Shown piece by piece: positions 47,024 through 57,559 of a stretch of DNA of 64,000 nt. Within the stretch, counting starts at the first letter, position 1, and each line of letters starts with the position of its first letter. The notes beneath the pieces are model-generated. The model searched no databases. It had not been told where the DNA came from and saw only the letters and a list, made by a program, of their open reading frames with translations. The DNA comes from Marinobacter fonticola (lineage in GTDB: Bacteria; Pseudomonadota; Gammaproteobacteria; Pseudomonadales; Oleiphilaceae), in the NCBI RefSeq assembly GCF_008122265.1, contig NZ_CP043042.1, positions 2,542,001 through 2,606,000 of the forward strand. Direction: 5' to 3'. The position numbers and the translations under genes are program-made.

Positions 47024-47830
47024 TTAAACCCGACCCAGGGCAAAGCCTGTGGCCACATGGTTACGTACAAACCAGACCACCAGCAGGCCAGGAATAATGG
47101 TTAGCACGCCGGCCGCAGCCAGCACGCCCCAGTCGATCCCGCTGGCGCCAACCGTACGCGTCATGATGGCGCCGATCGGCTGGGCATCCACCGACGTCAG
47201 CGTTCGCGCCAATAGCAACTCCACCCAGGAAAACATGAAGGCAAAGAAGGCCGACACGCCGATACCCGAACGGATCATCGGGATAAAAATCTTGATGAAG
47301 AAGCGGGGAAAGCTATAGCCATCGATATAGGCCATCTCGTCATATTCCCGCGGCACCCCCGAGATGAAGCCTTCCAGAATCCACACCGCCAGCGGCACAT
47401 TGAACAGGCAGTGGGCCAGCGCTACGGCAATGTGGGTATCGAACAAACCGATCGAGGAATACAGCTGAAAAAAGGGCAGCAGGAACACCGCCGGTGGTGC
47501 CATACGGTTGCTTAACAGCCAGAAGAACAGATGTTTGTCGCCTACGAACTTGTACCGGCTGAAGGCGTAAGCCGCCGGTAGCGCAACGATCAGGGTAATG
47601 ACGACGTTGATGGACACGTAGATCATCGAATTGATGTAGCCGGAATACCAACTCGGGTCCGTGAAGATCACGGCATAATTGTCGAGGGTGAAAGTCTTCG
47701 GCCACAGCGTCAGCGAACTCAGAATTTCCTGATTGGTCTTGAACGACATGTTCAGCAGCCAGTAAATCGGCAGCATCAGGAACAAAATGTAGAAGGCGAT
47801 GCCGAAACCTTTGCGTTGATTCATCTTCAT
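47024..47830 (-). CDS. glpQ: Glycerol ABC transporter permease GlpQ-type
   Basis: A 268-residue inner-membrane permease of the carbohydrate ABC class (MalG-like), six membrane segments. The EAA-type loop is PREYDEMAYIDGYSFPRFF. It pairs with the permease encoded just upstream (nine bases apart). The rhizobial name glpQ is used for the importer; it is not the glycerophosphodiesterase GlpQ of E. coli. GGGG precedes the ATG. Confidence 0.9.
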   Translation of the reverse strand: MKMNQRKGFGIAFYILFLMLPIYWLLNMSFKTNQEILSSLTLWPKTFTLDNYAVIFTDPSWYSGYINSMIYVSINVVITLIVALPAAYAFSRYKFVGDKHLFFWLLSNRMAPPAVFLLPFFQLYSSIGLFDTHIAVALAHCLFNVPLAVWILEGFISGVPREYDEMAYIDGYSFPRFFIKIFIPMIRSGIGVSAFFAFMFSWVELLLARTLTSVDAQPIGAIMTRTVGASGIDWGVLAAAGVLTIIPGLLVVWFVRNHVATGFALGRV

Positions 47831-47838
47831 GATGGCCC

Positions 47839-48701
<863 letters not shown>

Positions 48702-48705
<4 letters not shown>

Positions 48706-49817
48706 TCCGCCTGCTCCTCCGTCACGCGGCCGTCGACCAGAAATTCATCGACGTAGAGCTTCATCCACTGTCGGGGAAAGCCGACGTGAAGCGTTTTGCC
48801 TGCGATGTCCTGATCTTCGTCCACCCTCGCCTTCAGGGTCTGCTCGCCCAGCGCCAGGGTTACGATTTTGTAGGTGCCCAAATCCTCGACGTCGTGCACT
48901 TCACAGGGGTAGGCATCGTCCGCGGGCGATGTCGACAGCTGCACGAATTCCGGGCGAATACCCAGCTTGATATTGCCGCTCCGATTTGCGCGAACGCTGT
49001 TCATCAAGGTGTCGTTCAGCGGCACGGTAATCCCGCTAAACTGCACACCCTCCTCCACAGGCTGGGCTTCGATGAGATTCATCCCCGGACTGCCGATAAA
49101 GAAGCCCACAAAGGTATGGTTCGGGTTTTCGAACAGTTCACGCGGCGTGCCGAACTGAACAATCTGGCCGTCGTACATCACGGCAATCTTGTCGGCGAAT
49201 GTGGAGGCCTCGAGCTGATCATGGGTGACGTAAACCATGGTGATGCTGAACTGCTCGTGGATCTGCTTGAGCTTACGCCGCAGTTTCCATTTCAGCTGCG
49301 GATCGATCACGGTCAGTGGTTCGTCGAACAGGATGGCCGAGACATCGTCCCGCACTAGACCACGCCCCATGGAAACCTTTTGTTTCTCATCCGCGGTAAG
49401 CCCTTTCGCCTTTTTATGCAGCACCGGTTCGAGCTCAAGAATGGCGGCGATCTCTTCGACCTTGGCCTTGATCCTGGCTTTAGGCATGTCTGCATTCTTG
49501 AGCGGGAACGCCAGGTTGTCGTAGACGGTCATGGAGTCGTAAACCACCGGGAACTGGAATACCTGAGCGATATTGCGGTCCTTCGGCGACAGCTCGTTCA
49601 CCTTGACGTTATCGAACAGCACCTCGCCTTCGGAAGGCTGCAATAACCCAGAGATAATATTGAGCATCGTGCTCTTGCCGCAGCCGGACGGGCCGAGCAG
49701 CGCATAGGCACCGCCCTTGTGCCAGGTATGGCTCATTCGCCGGATCGCGTAATCCTCCGCACCGGACGGCTCGCGACTGTAGCTGTGGGCAAGCGAATTC
49801 AACTGGATCTCGGCCAT
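48702..49817 (-). CDS. glpT: Glycerol ABC transporter ATPase GlpT-type, degenerate signature motif
   Basis: One of two ATPases of the glycerol importer (not the E. coli glycerol-phosphate permease GlpT). 371 residues. Walker [11 protein letters not shown] (41-50), Walker B ILFDEP (162-167) and switch His199 in VTHDQ are intact. The ABC signature, normally LSGGQ, is LTADEKQ (140-146), and the D-loop reads TVID. It thus supplies a complete nucleotide site but a poor signature to its partner. C-terminal TOBE-type domain. Six bases after the glpS-type gene. Confidence 0.9.
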
Positions 49818-49823
49818 CGTCGC

Positions 49824-50927
49824 TTACTCCTCGTTGGCTGGGACGGAACGAACGTGGGCCGGCGCATGGACGAGCTCTCCGGCCTTGTCGAAAACGAACA
49901 GCTTGCCGATGGGCAGGTAGATCTTGATCGGCGTTTCGGTGTGGTATTCGTGCACGCCCATCAATTGCAGCACCAACTCGAAATGCTCGTTCTTCACGTG
50001 CATAAAAGTCTCGGAGCCGCTGATTTCCGCTAATTCCACCGTCATCGCCAGCTCCAGGTCGTCGTCATGCTGGGGCACCAGGCTGATATGGCTGGGGCGA
50101 ATGCCGAAAGTGTAATCGTCGGGCTTGAGCTGACTCAGCTCGCGAGTCAGCGGATGGTGGGCGTACTCGTCGAAGCTGACGTCGGTTTCGGTCACTCGCC
50201 CGGGCATGAAATTGATCGGCGGCTCGCTGAACAGCCCCGCAGCCACGCGGTTGGTGGGCTTGCGGTAGACCTCCATCACCGGACCGCTTTGGATTATCCG
50301 CCCTTCGTGCAATAACGTGGTGACACCGCCCAGGGCCAGCGCCTCGTTGGGTTCGGTGGTGGCGTATACGCCAACGCAGTTGCGCGCCTTGAACAGTTCG
50401 CGCAGCTCGGCCCGCAACTCTTCACGCAGCTTGTAGTCCAGGTTCACCAGCGGTTCGTCAAACAGGATCAACGTGGCGTCTTTAACCAGCGCCCTTGCCA
50501 TGGCCGTGCGTTGCTGCTGGCCACCGGAGAGTTCCAATGGGTAACGCTTGAGTAAGGGCTCGATCCGCAACATTTCGGCCGTTTCCCGTACCCTGCGGTC
50601 GATCTCGGCAGGCGGCATCTTGGCCAGCTTCAGGGGCGAAGCAATGTTGTCCCAAACCGTGAGATTGGGATAGTTGATGAATTGCTGGTAAATCATCGAG
50701 ATGTTGCGCTTCTGCACGGACTCGTGCGTCACGTCCCGGCCCTCCACCAGCACACGGCCCTGATCCGGCTTGTCCAAACCGGCCATCAAACGCATCAATG
50801 ACGTTTTGCCCGCGAGCGTACGCCCAAGCAGCACGTTGAAGGATCCCGCCTCAAACGTAATATTGGCATCAGCCACATGGGGTACGCCGTCCACAATGCG
50901 GGAGACGTTATCCAGAGTGAGCGACAT
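49824..50927 (-). CDS. glpS: Glycerol ABC transporter ATPase GlpS-type, lacks switch histidine
   Basis: Second ATPase of the glycerol importer. 367 residues. Walker A is the unusual GRTLAGKT (35-42), the signature LSGGQ (133-137) is canonical and Walker B is ILFDEP (154-159). The switch region that normally reads THD reads ATTEP, with Thr191 in place of the histidine. Together with the GlpT-type partner it should form one good and one degenerate ATP site. First gene of the operon; AAGGAC lies eight bases before the ATG, and a -24/-12 promoter sits about 86 bases upstream. Confidence 0.9.
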   Translation of the reverse strand: MSLTLDNVSRIVDGVPHVADANITFEAGSFNVLLGRTLAGKTSLMRLMAGLDKPDQGRVLVEGRDVTHESVQKRNISMIYQQFINYPNLTVWDNIASPLKLAKMPPAEIDRRVRETAEMLRIEPLLKRYPLELSGGQQQRTAMARALVKDATLILFDEPLVNLDYKLREELRAELRELFKARNCVGVYATTEPNEALALGGVTTLLHEGRIIQSGPVMEVYRKPTNRVAAGLFSEPPINFMPGRVTETDVSFDEYAHHPLTRELSQLKPDDYTFGIRPSHISLVPQHDDDLELAMTVELAEISGSETFMHVKNEHFELVLQLMGVHEYHTETPIKIYLPIGKLFVFDKAGELVHAPAHVRSVPANEE

Positions 50928-51012
50928 TGAAAGTTGTCCTTGTTCTTATTCTGGATGAGAACCACCGGCACCCTTCACTTCACCGGCCACGTTCGCTTTC
51001 GAATACAACAAG

Positions 51013-51027
51013 GCAATGAACATACCA
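51013..51027 (-). promoter_or_regulatory. Sigma-54 (-24/-12) promoter of the glpS operon
   Basis: Minus strand 51027-51013 reads TGGTATGTTCATTGC. The essential GG and GC are ten bases apart, as in TGGCAC-N5-TTGC; two other positions deviate. It lies about 86 bases before the glpS start, and the sigma-54 activator gene is divergent from it. Confidence 0.55.
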
Positions 51028-51118
51028 AAGCGCGGCCAGCTTTCTGCTGGATTACTTAACAGACTGTTTTCATGAATGTATTAAGCGACCGCTCAGTTTT
51101 CCTATTTGGTTTCACTTT

Positions 51119-51130
51119 TTCGTTTACGAA
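51119..51130. promoter_or_regulatory. GlpR-type operator in the glpS / activator spacer
   Basis: TTCG-TTTA-CGAA core. The 21 bases around it (51118-51138) match the sequence before glpD (55847-55867) at 19 positions, far more than chance would give, which supports a shared regulator. Confidence 0.65.
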
Positions 51131-51164
51131 TACGCCTGTTCAGATTGAACATTGACAAGCGAAC

Positions 51165-51178
51165 AGTGTGAACACACT
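51165..51178. promoter_or_regulatory. Candidate upstream activator site (inverted repeat)
   Basis: AGTGTG-AA-CACACT is a perfect inverted repeat with a two-base spacer, within a run of four GAACA half-motifs (51146-51185). It is about 140 bases upstream of the -24/-12 promoter, normal for a sigma-54 enhancer, and about 55 bases before the activator gene. TTGACA at 51152 could be the -35 of the activator promoter, in which case the activator would cover its own -10. Confidence 0.5.
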
Positions 51179-51230
51179 ATTGAACAAAAGTTAACATTCC
51201 GATAAGCATAAAAAGACAGGATGGTCGACG

Positions 51231-53111
51231 GTGAAACCAGCGAGCACGAATGAGGAATTTGCGGAAGTGATCGCCGCGTCATGGGCGCGCTGCCAAGCCT
51301 TCGGCCTGACCCATGCCACGGAGCCGGAATGCGGCCCCCTCGATCGTCCTCAGCGCGCCCTTTTGCGAGAACAGCATCAAGCGTTGCTGGAAACCACAGA
51401 GTGCGAGGTCTTGCCCTACTACGAAAACATCCTGGCGAACAGCCGCTCGCTCATCATGCTATCCGATGCCCAGGGCCGCCTGCTGAGCCACTGGGGCGAT
51501 CGCCGTTTTGTCGAACCCGGACGGGAAGCGTTGTTTCAGGAAGGCACCAGCTGGCAGGAGCAGATCAACGGCACCAATGCCATTGGTACCGCCATTGCCT
51601 GCGGTCAGGCGGTTCAGGTTCGGCGCAACGAACATTTCCTGACCGCCAACCGCTTCATGGTCGGCTGCGCAGCCCCTATTCTAGACGTGAAACAGCAGTT
51701 GGTCGGCGTGCTCAATGTCTCCAGCGACGCCTACTTGCCTCAAGCACATACACTGGGCATGGTGAAGCTGATGTCGATATCGGTGGAGAATCGGTTGATG
51801 GCCCGGACCTACGGCGCCGACTGTTACCTGCTGACGCTCAACACTAATCCGGACAATCTGGACAGCCAATGGTCGGGACTCATCGCTTTCGATGCCGCAG
51901 GCGAGGCCGTAGCGGTAAATCGCCGGGCGAGCCAGCTGCTGGGTACTCACAAGCTGCATCAGCCCGTCACCGCGCTGTTCGATACCGAGCTCGACACACT
52001 ACTCGATCACGCTGAAACAGGGGCTTTCCAACTGAGTACGAACGCTCGACGCCGGCTCTATGGCTCATTGAAGAAGCCCGTCTTTGCCGACGCCAGCGTA
52101 GCCGCAAAGCAGGAGCGCCCCCTTAAACCGGGGGAGACGCGTATCCTCCATTTTAACCAAATCGAATTTGGCGATCTGAAAGTGCAACGCTGTATCCGTC
52201 AGGCGTTGCGGGTCGCTGACAAGAACATACCCCTCTTAATCCACGGCGAAACCGGGGTGGGTAAAGAAGTATTCGTGAAGGCACTGCACGCATCGAGCGA
52301 ACGCCGCGATCACCCGCTGGTGGCTGTCAATTGTGCAGCCATACCTTCGGAGCTGGTGGAATCGGAGCTGTTTGGCTATGAGAAAGGCGCTTTTACCGGC
52401 GCGAGCAGCCAGGGCGCGAAAGGCTTGATCCGAAAGGCGCACTGCGGGGTGCTCTTCCTGGATGAGATTGGCGAAATGCCGCCCCGCGCACAAGCACGAT
52501 TGCTACGTGTATTGCAGGAACGGGAAGTCACGCCGTTAGGTTCGACCGAAGCCTACCCGGTGGATATCCGGCTGGTGTCGGCCACCAACCAACCGCTGCG
52601 CGAACAGGTCGAAGCCGGCCACTTCCGGCAAGACCTCTACTACCGCATCAACGGCCTCAGTATCGAGCTGCCGCCGTTAAGAGCACGAGTCGACAAGCGC
52701 GCGCTGTTTCGTCAGGTACACACGCTTTACCGTGAACCGAACCAGCCCGGCGAATTGCAGGATGCCATCCTCGATATCTTCGAACAGCATCCCTGGCCCG
52801 GCAACATTCGGCAACTGATCAACGTAATGCAAGTCGCGTTAGCCTTAGCTGACCGGGAACCGGTGGAAACCTGGCATCTACCGGACGACTTCCTGCGTGA
52901 TATACAGTCGACGAACGCCGCTCGTCTAGAACGTCCCATGCCACAGACCGAGTCAACATCGACGGATCGCCCCACCAGAAGGACCAATCCACTGGAAACG
53001 TTGCTCGATGTCTATAACCAGCACCAGGGCAACGTTTCCCGCACCGCACGGCACTTTGGCTTTAGCCGGAATACTGTCTACAAGCGACTACGGGAATTGG
53101 GGGTGCGATAG
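51231..53111 (+). CDS. Sigma-54-dependent activator, AcoR/DhaR type
   Basis: A 626-residue enhancer-binding protein. The N-terminal part (SWARCQAFGLTHA) and a GAF-like sensor domain (about 60-200) are of the AcoR/DhaR type that sense small metabolites such as acetoin or dihydroxyacetone. The central AAA+ domain has Walker A GETGVGKE (about 340) and the sigma-54 contact loop GAFTGA (about 386). The C-terminal Fis helix-turn-helix is NVSRTARHFGFSRNTVYKRL. The start is GTG with AGG ten bases upstream. It is divergent from the glycerol importer with a -24/-12 site between, so that operon is the likely target; the inducer is unknown. Confidence 0.92.
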   Translation: MKPASTNEEFAEVIAASWARCQAFGLTHATEPECGPLDRPQRALLREQHQALLETTECEVLPYYENILANSRSLIMLSDAQGRLLSHWGDRRFVEPGREALFQEGTSWQEQINGTNAIGTAIACGQAVQVRRNEHFLTANRFMVGCAAPILDVKQQLVGVLNVSSDAYLPQAHTLGMVKLMSISVENRLMARTYGADCYLLTLNTNPDNLDSQWSGLIAFDAAGEAVAVNRRASQLLGTHKLHQPVTALFDTELDTLLDHAETGAFQLSTNARRRLYGSLKKPVFADASVAAKQERPLKPGETRILHFNQIEFGDLKVQRCIRQALRVADKNIPLLIHGETGVGKEVFVKALHASSERRDHPLVAVNCAAIPSELVESELFGYEKGAFTGASSQGAKGLIRKAHCGVLFLDEIGEMPPRAQARLLRVLQEREVTPLGSTEAYPVDIRLVSATNQPLREQVEAGHFRQDLYYRINGLSIELPPLRARVDKRALFRQVHTLYREPNQPGELQDAILDIFEQHPWPGNIRQLINVMQVALALADREPVETWHLPDDFLRDIQSTNAARLERPMPQTESTSTDRPTRRTNPLETLLDVYNQHQGNVSRTARHFGFSRNTVYKRLRELGVR

Positions 53112-53154
53112 TGTTCGCCCTATAGCGCCACCAGCATGCTAGCCTCGCCGACGC

Positions 53155-54636
53155 TTAATGAGTCTGCAGGCGATCCACCGCTTCAACCCAACCCTCGTAC
53201 AGCCCATCGCGCTGCGCCTTGGTCATCTCCGGCTGGAAACTGTGTTCGCATTGCCATAGCTCTTCCAGAGCGTCCAGAGACTCGAAAATACCCGCCTTGA
53301 GGCCGGCCAGATAGGCCGCGCCCAACGCCGTGGTCTCAATCAGTTTGGGGCGATCGACCGTCGCGCCCAGAATGTTGGCCAGGAACTGCAACAGCCAGCT
53401 ATTCTCAACCATGCCACCGTCGACCCGCAGCGCCGTTGGGCGCAATCCATCCTTTTCCATCGCCTTTTGCAGATCCTTTGTCTGGTAACAGACGGATTGC
53501 AGACCCGCCGTGACGATTTCCTTAATCCCGGTGTCTCGGGTGAGGCCGAAGATGGCGCCTCGCGCCTTCGGGTCCCAGTGCGGCGCCCCCAGTCCGGTAA
53601 AGGCCGGAACCAGGTAGACGCCGTGATTCGCTGGCGTCTGCGCGGCCAGGGACTCGGTTTCCTGGGCCATGCGGATGAGCTTGAGTCCGTCGCGCAGCCA
53701 TTGGATGGCGGCTCCAGCAATGAAAATACTGCCTTCCTGAGCGTAGGTGGGTTTGCCGTTAATCCGGTAGGCAACGGTCGTCAGCAGCCGGTAGTTGGAA
53801 CGCAAGGGTTTGTCGCCGGTATTAAGCATCAAGAAGCAACCGGTGCCATAGGTACTTTTGGCCATCCCCTCACGAAAACAGGTCTGTCCGAACAGGGCTG
53901 CCTGCTGATCGCCTGCCATGCCGTAAACCGGGACCGACGTACCCAGCCATTCAGCGTCGATATCGCCGAATGCGTCAGACGAATCGAGCACGTCCGGCAG
54001 CAGCTCGGCCGGTATATTGAACAGCTTCAGTAATTCCGGGTCCCAGGCTTGGTCGTGGATATTGAACAACAGCGTGCGCGAAGCGTTGGTGGCATCGGTG
54101 TAATGGGATTTGCCGCCTGTCAGGCGCCATAACAGAAACGTGTCAATCGTGCCGAATGCCAGCTCGCCATTTTCTGCGCGCGCCTGAGCGCCGGGAACCT
54201 GATCGAGAATCCAGCGGATCTTGGTGGCAGAGAAGTAAGGATCAACCAAAAGGCCCGTTTTGTCCTGGATCTTTGGCTCATGCCCATCGGCTTTCAGCTG
54301 TTCGCAGAATTTGGCGGAACGCCGGTCCTGCCAGACGATAGCCTTATATATTGGCTCGCCCGTAGCCCGGTTCCAGATGACGGTCGTTTCCCGCTGGTTG
54401 GTAATCCCGATACCGGCGATATCGCTGGCGCTCAGACTGGCTTCTTTGAGCGCGTTACGGCAGGTGTCCAGCACCGAGGTCCAGATATCTTCAGGATCGT
54501 GCTCGACCCAGCCGCTTTCGGGAAAGTGCTGCGGGAATTCCTGCTGGCTGGTGGCGCGACATTCGCCTGTATCATCGAAGATCATGGCCCGGGAACTGGT
54601 GGTTCCCTGGTCGATCGCCAAGAGGTATCTCGTCAT
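53155..54636 (-). CDS. glpK: Glycerol kinase
   Basis: Phosphorylates glycerol to sn-glycerol 3-phosphate with ATP. 493 residues, near the usual 500. N-terminal FGGY motif [18 protein letters not shown], glycerol-binding [10 protein letters not shown] and [10 protein letters not shown], then the ATP-domain stretches [11 protein letters not shown] and [12 protein letters not shown]. It converges with the sigma-54 activator gene and is divergent from glpR, with two GlpR-type operators in the spacer. No glpF gene is adjacent; uptake is apparently by the ABC importer. Confidence 0.97.
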   Translation of the reverse strand: MTRYLLAIDQGTTSSRAMIFDDTGECRATSQQEFPQHFPESGWVEHDPEDIWTSVLDTCRNALKEASLSASDIAGIGITNQRETTVIWNRATGEPIYKAIVWQDRRSAKFCEQLKADGHEPKIQDKTGLLVDPYFSATKIRWILDQVPGAQARAENGELAFGTIDTFLLWRLTGGKSHYTDATNASRTLLFNIHDQAWDPELLKLFNIPAELLPDVLDSSDAFGDIDAEWLGTSVPVYGMAGDQQAALFGQTCFREGMAKSTYGTGCFLMLNTGDKPLRSNYRLLTTVAYRINGKPTYAQEGSIFIAGAAIQWLRDGLKLIRMAQETESLAAQTPANHGVYLVPAFTGLGAPHWDPKARGAIFGLTRDTGIKEIVTAGLQSVCYQTKDLQKAMEKDGLRPTALRVDGGMVENSWLLQFLANILGATVDRPKLIETTALGAAYLAGLKAGIFESLDALEELWQCEHSFQPEMTKAQRDGLYEGWVEAVDRLQTH

Positions 54637-54934
54637 GATCGCACCTTTCCTTGTCGTATTATCGATTTTTGTTTGACCGCATTCTTAACCTTTTCGAAAA
54701 CGAATCCAACCGCTTTTTTTCGTTTTCGATGACCGGTTTTCGCTGGGTGGTGGTGACAGTATGGGCAGAGAATGTACCGCAGCCGCAACCCGGCTGCCTT
54801 ATTAGTCCGTCGATTCCCTGCTATCCTGCACAGGTAATCTCATGATTTGCGTCCATTAATTCCCGTCGCGGATCACCGTAGCGCCGTTTTCGCAACACCG
54901 CAGACGGCGAACCAGAACCCACTGAGCAGCAGGT
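54637..54934. promoter_or_regulatory. Divergent glpK / glpR control region with GlpR-type operators
   Basis: A spacer of 298 bases without a gene. TTCG-AAAA-CGAA at 54693-54704 is a perfect operator core about 57 bases before the glpK start; TTCG-TTTT-CGAT at 54719-54730 matches at seven of eight positions. The tandem pair suggests strong repression of glpK. The half nearer glpR shows no clear operator. Confidence 0.65.
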
Positions 54935-55693
54935 ATGGCACAAAAACATCGACACGACCTGATCATGGAGCTTATCCAGAAGAACGGTTTCGTTACCACC
55001 GAGCAGCTCGTCGATCATTTCCAGGTGACCCCGCAAACCATACGCCGGGACCTGAACCAGCTCGCCAAGCAAAGCCGCGTACGGCGCCATCACGGTGGCG
55101 CCGGTATCGATTCGAGCACGGTTAATACCGCCTACCAGACCCGCAAAATCATGGAGCTGGAAGCCAAGGAGCGCATCGCCGAAAGTCTGGCGTCGATGAT
55201 TCCCGACGGAGCCTCGCTGTTCATCAATATCGGCACCACCACCGAAACCATCGCCCGCGCGCTGCTCAACCACAACAATCTCCGTGTCGTCACCAATAAC
55301 CTGCACGTGGCGTCAATCCTGGCCACTCGGGAGGACTTCAATATCATCATTGCCGGCGGCGAAGTGCGTAACCGCGATGGCGGTATTGTCGGCGAGGCCA
55401 CCCGGGACTTCATCAATCAGTTCAAGATGGATTTCGGTGTCATCGGTATCAGCGGCATCCACACAGATGGCTCCCTACTCGATTTCGACTACCGCGAAGT
55501 CCGCGTGGCGCAGACCATCATTGCCAACTCCCAGCAAGTCCTGCTAGCAGCCGACCACACCAAATTCGGCCGCAACGCCATGGTACGGTTGGGCAGTATT
55601 ACTCAGGCGGATCACTTCTTTACCGACCAAAAACCGCCCCATGAGATTCAGCGCCTGCTGACTGACAACGACGTCGAAGTTCATGTTGTTTGA
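54935..55693 (+). CDS. glpR: Glycerol-3-phosphate regulon repressor GlpR
   Basis: DeoR-family repressor, 252 residues (E. coli GlpR 252). Helix-turn-helix at the N-terminus: GFVTTEQLVDHFQVTPQTIR then RDLNQL and RRHHGGA. The C-terminal phosphosugar-binding domain has FINIGTTTETIARALL and GEVRNRDGGIVGEAT, close to GlpR. Released from DNA by glycerol 3-phosphate in known systems. Divergent from glpK and 283 bases before glpD. Confidence 0.95.
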   Translation: MAQKHRHDLIMELIQKNGFVTTEQLVDHFQVTPQTIRRDLNQLAKQSRVRRHHGGAGIDSSTVNTAYQTRKIMELEAKERIAESLASMIPDGASLFINIGTTTETIARALLNHNNLRVVTNNLHVASILATREDFNIIIAGGEVRNRDGGIVGEATRDFINQFKMDFGVIGISGIHTDGSLLDFDYREVRVAQTIIANSQQVLLAADHTKFGRNAMVRLGSITQADHFFTDQKPPHEIQRLLTDNDVEVHVV

Positions 55694-55847
55694 ACCCTAT
55701 TCCGGGGCAAAGGATAGCGCGGCATTGACCCTGCAATCGCTTCGGTACGCATTCAGATCGTCATTATTTTCGAGCTAACCAGACAGTGCACCGGCGAAGA
55801 AAAGCCGGATTCGTGCCACATCACAGTGTTCGTTTTTATTCTTTGTT

Positions 55848-55859
55848 TTCCTTTACGAA
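55848..55859. promoter_or_regulatory. GlpR-type operator before glpD
   Basis: TTCC-TTTA-CGAA differs at one base from the TTCG-N4-CGAA core. It lies about 118 bases before the glpD start and shares 19 of 21 bases with the operator region at 51118-51138. A further TTCG half-site is at 55829-55832. Confidence 0.6.
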
Positions 55860-55976
55860 TACCCCTCTTTTTCGCATACTGCATGGACTGGCCATTTAAT
55901 CATCAGAATTAAACGCCGCCGAGCCCCAAACATCACGACTTCGCCCTAACGACGCCAAGGCAGGAGATCCTCCAGC

Positions 55977-57500
55977 ATGAGTTCTGAGACCCCAGAATAC
56001 GATCTCGTCGTCGTCGGCGGTGGTGTCAACGGTACCGGCATCGCCATGGATGCGGCCGGTCGGGGGCTCAAGGTCATGCTTTGCGAGATGCATGACCTCG
56101 CATCGGCAACATCCTCCAGTAGCAGTAAATTGATCCATGGCGGCCTGCGCTACCTGGAGCATTACGAATTCAAGCTGGTACGCCAGGCGTTGGCCGAGCG
56201 CGAGTCACTGCTGCGCAACGCCCCCCACATCATGTGGCCCATGCGGTTCAGGCTGCCCTATCAATCGCACTTGCGTCCGGCCTGGATGATACGCACCGGT
56301 CTGTTTCTCTATGACCACCTGGCGAAACGGGAGCTGCTCAAGGGCTCCAACAGCATTCAGTTCAATGGCGGCAGTCCCCTGGTCAGCGAGATCAGTAAAG
56401 GCTTCGAATATTCAGACGGTTGGGTAGACGATGCGCGCCTGGTGGTGCTGACGGCCAAGGCCGCTCAGGAGCAAGGGGCGGACGTACGGACGCGCACCCG
56501 GTGCACCCGCGCAGAACGGGACGGAAAATACTGGAGCGTCACCCTGACCGATCAGATAACGGGGGATCAAAGCCACCTCCGCTGCAAGGCGATGGTTAAC
56601 GCTACCGGCCCCTGGGTCAGCGCCCTCTTCAAGGACACCCTGAACATCCCCGCGCCCAAGCAAATCCGCATGGTCAAAGGCAGCCATATCGTGGTGCCTA
56701 AAATTCACGATGAGCCGGAAGCCTACATTCTACAAAATGCGGACGAGCGTATTATTTTTGTCATTCCCTACGAGGATGATTTTTCGCTGATTGGCACGAC
56801 GGATGTGGATTACGAAGGCGACCCTAAGAAGGCGGTCATCTCCCAAGAGGAAACCGAGTACCTGATCGGTATCGTCAATGACTACTTCAAGAACAAACTC
56901 TCGCCCAGCGACGTCGTCTGGTCCTATTCCGGTGTACGCCCGTTAATGGACGATGAAGGCGGCTCAGCCCACACGGCCTCACGGGATTACACGTTCGAGG
57001 TCGATGAAGAAAAGGGCAAAGCACCTCTGATTTCGGTCTTTGGCGGTAAGATTACGACCTATCGAAAGCTGGCCGAAGCAGCGACGGACAGAATTTGCGG
57101 CTTTTTCCCGAAGGCCGGCGAGAGCTGGACACGACATGCGCCTCTGCCGGGTGGCGATTTCACTAGCCAAGAGGACTTGCTTAACGCGTTCAAGATTGAG
57201 TATCCCTGGCTGCCCTCGGGCCTTGCCCACCGTTACGTTAGGACCTACGGCACACGAACACGGGTCATGCTCGAGGGCTGTGAGTCCATGGGCGATATGG
57301 GCAGGCATTGCGGGGGCAATCTCTACGCTCGCGAAATCGATTACTTGCTCAACCACGAATGGGCGCGGGATGCCGAGGATATCGTGTGGCGTCGCACAAA
57401 GCTTGGCCTACGGCTCACCGCGCCTGAGCTTAGCGGCATTCAGGACTACCTGGACCACCATTCGCAGCAATTTTCGAGGAAGGTTGTCCATTCCGCCTGA
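55977..57500 (+). CDS. glpD: Aerobic glycerol-3-phosphate dehydrogenase
   Basis: Membrane-associated flavoenzyme that oxidises glycerol 3-phosphate to dihydroxyacetone phosphate and passes electrons to quinone. 507 residues (E. coli 501). FAD-binding VVVGGGVNGTGIAMDAAGRGL at the N-terminus (shown only in part by the GGGVNGTG motif), SSSSKLIHGGLRYLEHYEF, and the C-terminal GGKITTYRKLAE are family hallmarks. AGGAG lies about ten bases before ATG. With glpK it completes glycerol conversion into lower glycolysis. Confidence 0.97.
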   Translation: MSSETPEYDLVVVGGGVNGTGIAMDAAGRGLKVMLCEMHDLASATSSSSSKLIHGGLRYLEHYEFKLVRQALAERESLLRNAPHIMWPMRFRLPYQSHLRPAWMIRTGLFLYDHLAKRELLKGSNSIQFNGGSPLVSEISKGFEYSDGWVDDARLVVLTAKAAQEQGADVRTRTRCTRAERDGKYWSVTLTDQITGDQSHLRCKAMVNATGPWVSALFKDTLNIPAPKQIRMVKGSHIVVPKIHDEPEAYILQNADERIIFVIPYEDDFSLIGTTDVDYEGDPKKAVISQEETEYLIGIVNDYFKNKLSPSDVVWSYSGVRPLMDDEGGSAHTASRDYTFEVDEEKGKAPLISVFGGKITTYRKLAEAATDRICGFFPKAGESWTRHAPLPGGDFTSQEDLLNAFKIEYPWLPSGLAHRYVRTYGTRTRVMLEGCESMGDMGRHCGGNLYAREIDYLLNHEWARDAEDIVWRRTKLGLRLTAPELSGIQDYLDHHSQQFSRKVVHSA

Positions 57501-57515
57501 CTCTCGTCAATTCAT

Positions 57516-57539
57516 CGTCAATCATTATTGACGTCCTTT
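57516..57539 (+). terminator. Weak terminator after glpD
   Basis: CGTCAAT (57516-57522) pairs with ATTGACG (57527-57533) around CATT, followed by TCCTTTA. Seven perfect pairs but low GC and a poor T-run. Confidence 0.4.
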
Positions 57540-57559
57540 AGCGAGTCTCTGAACAATGC

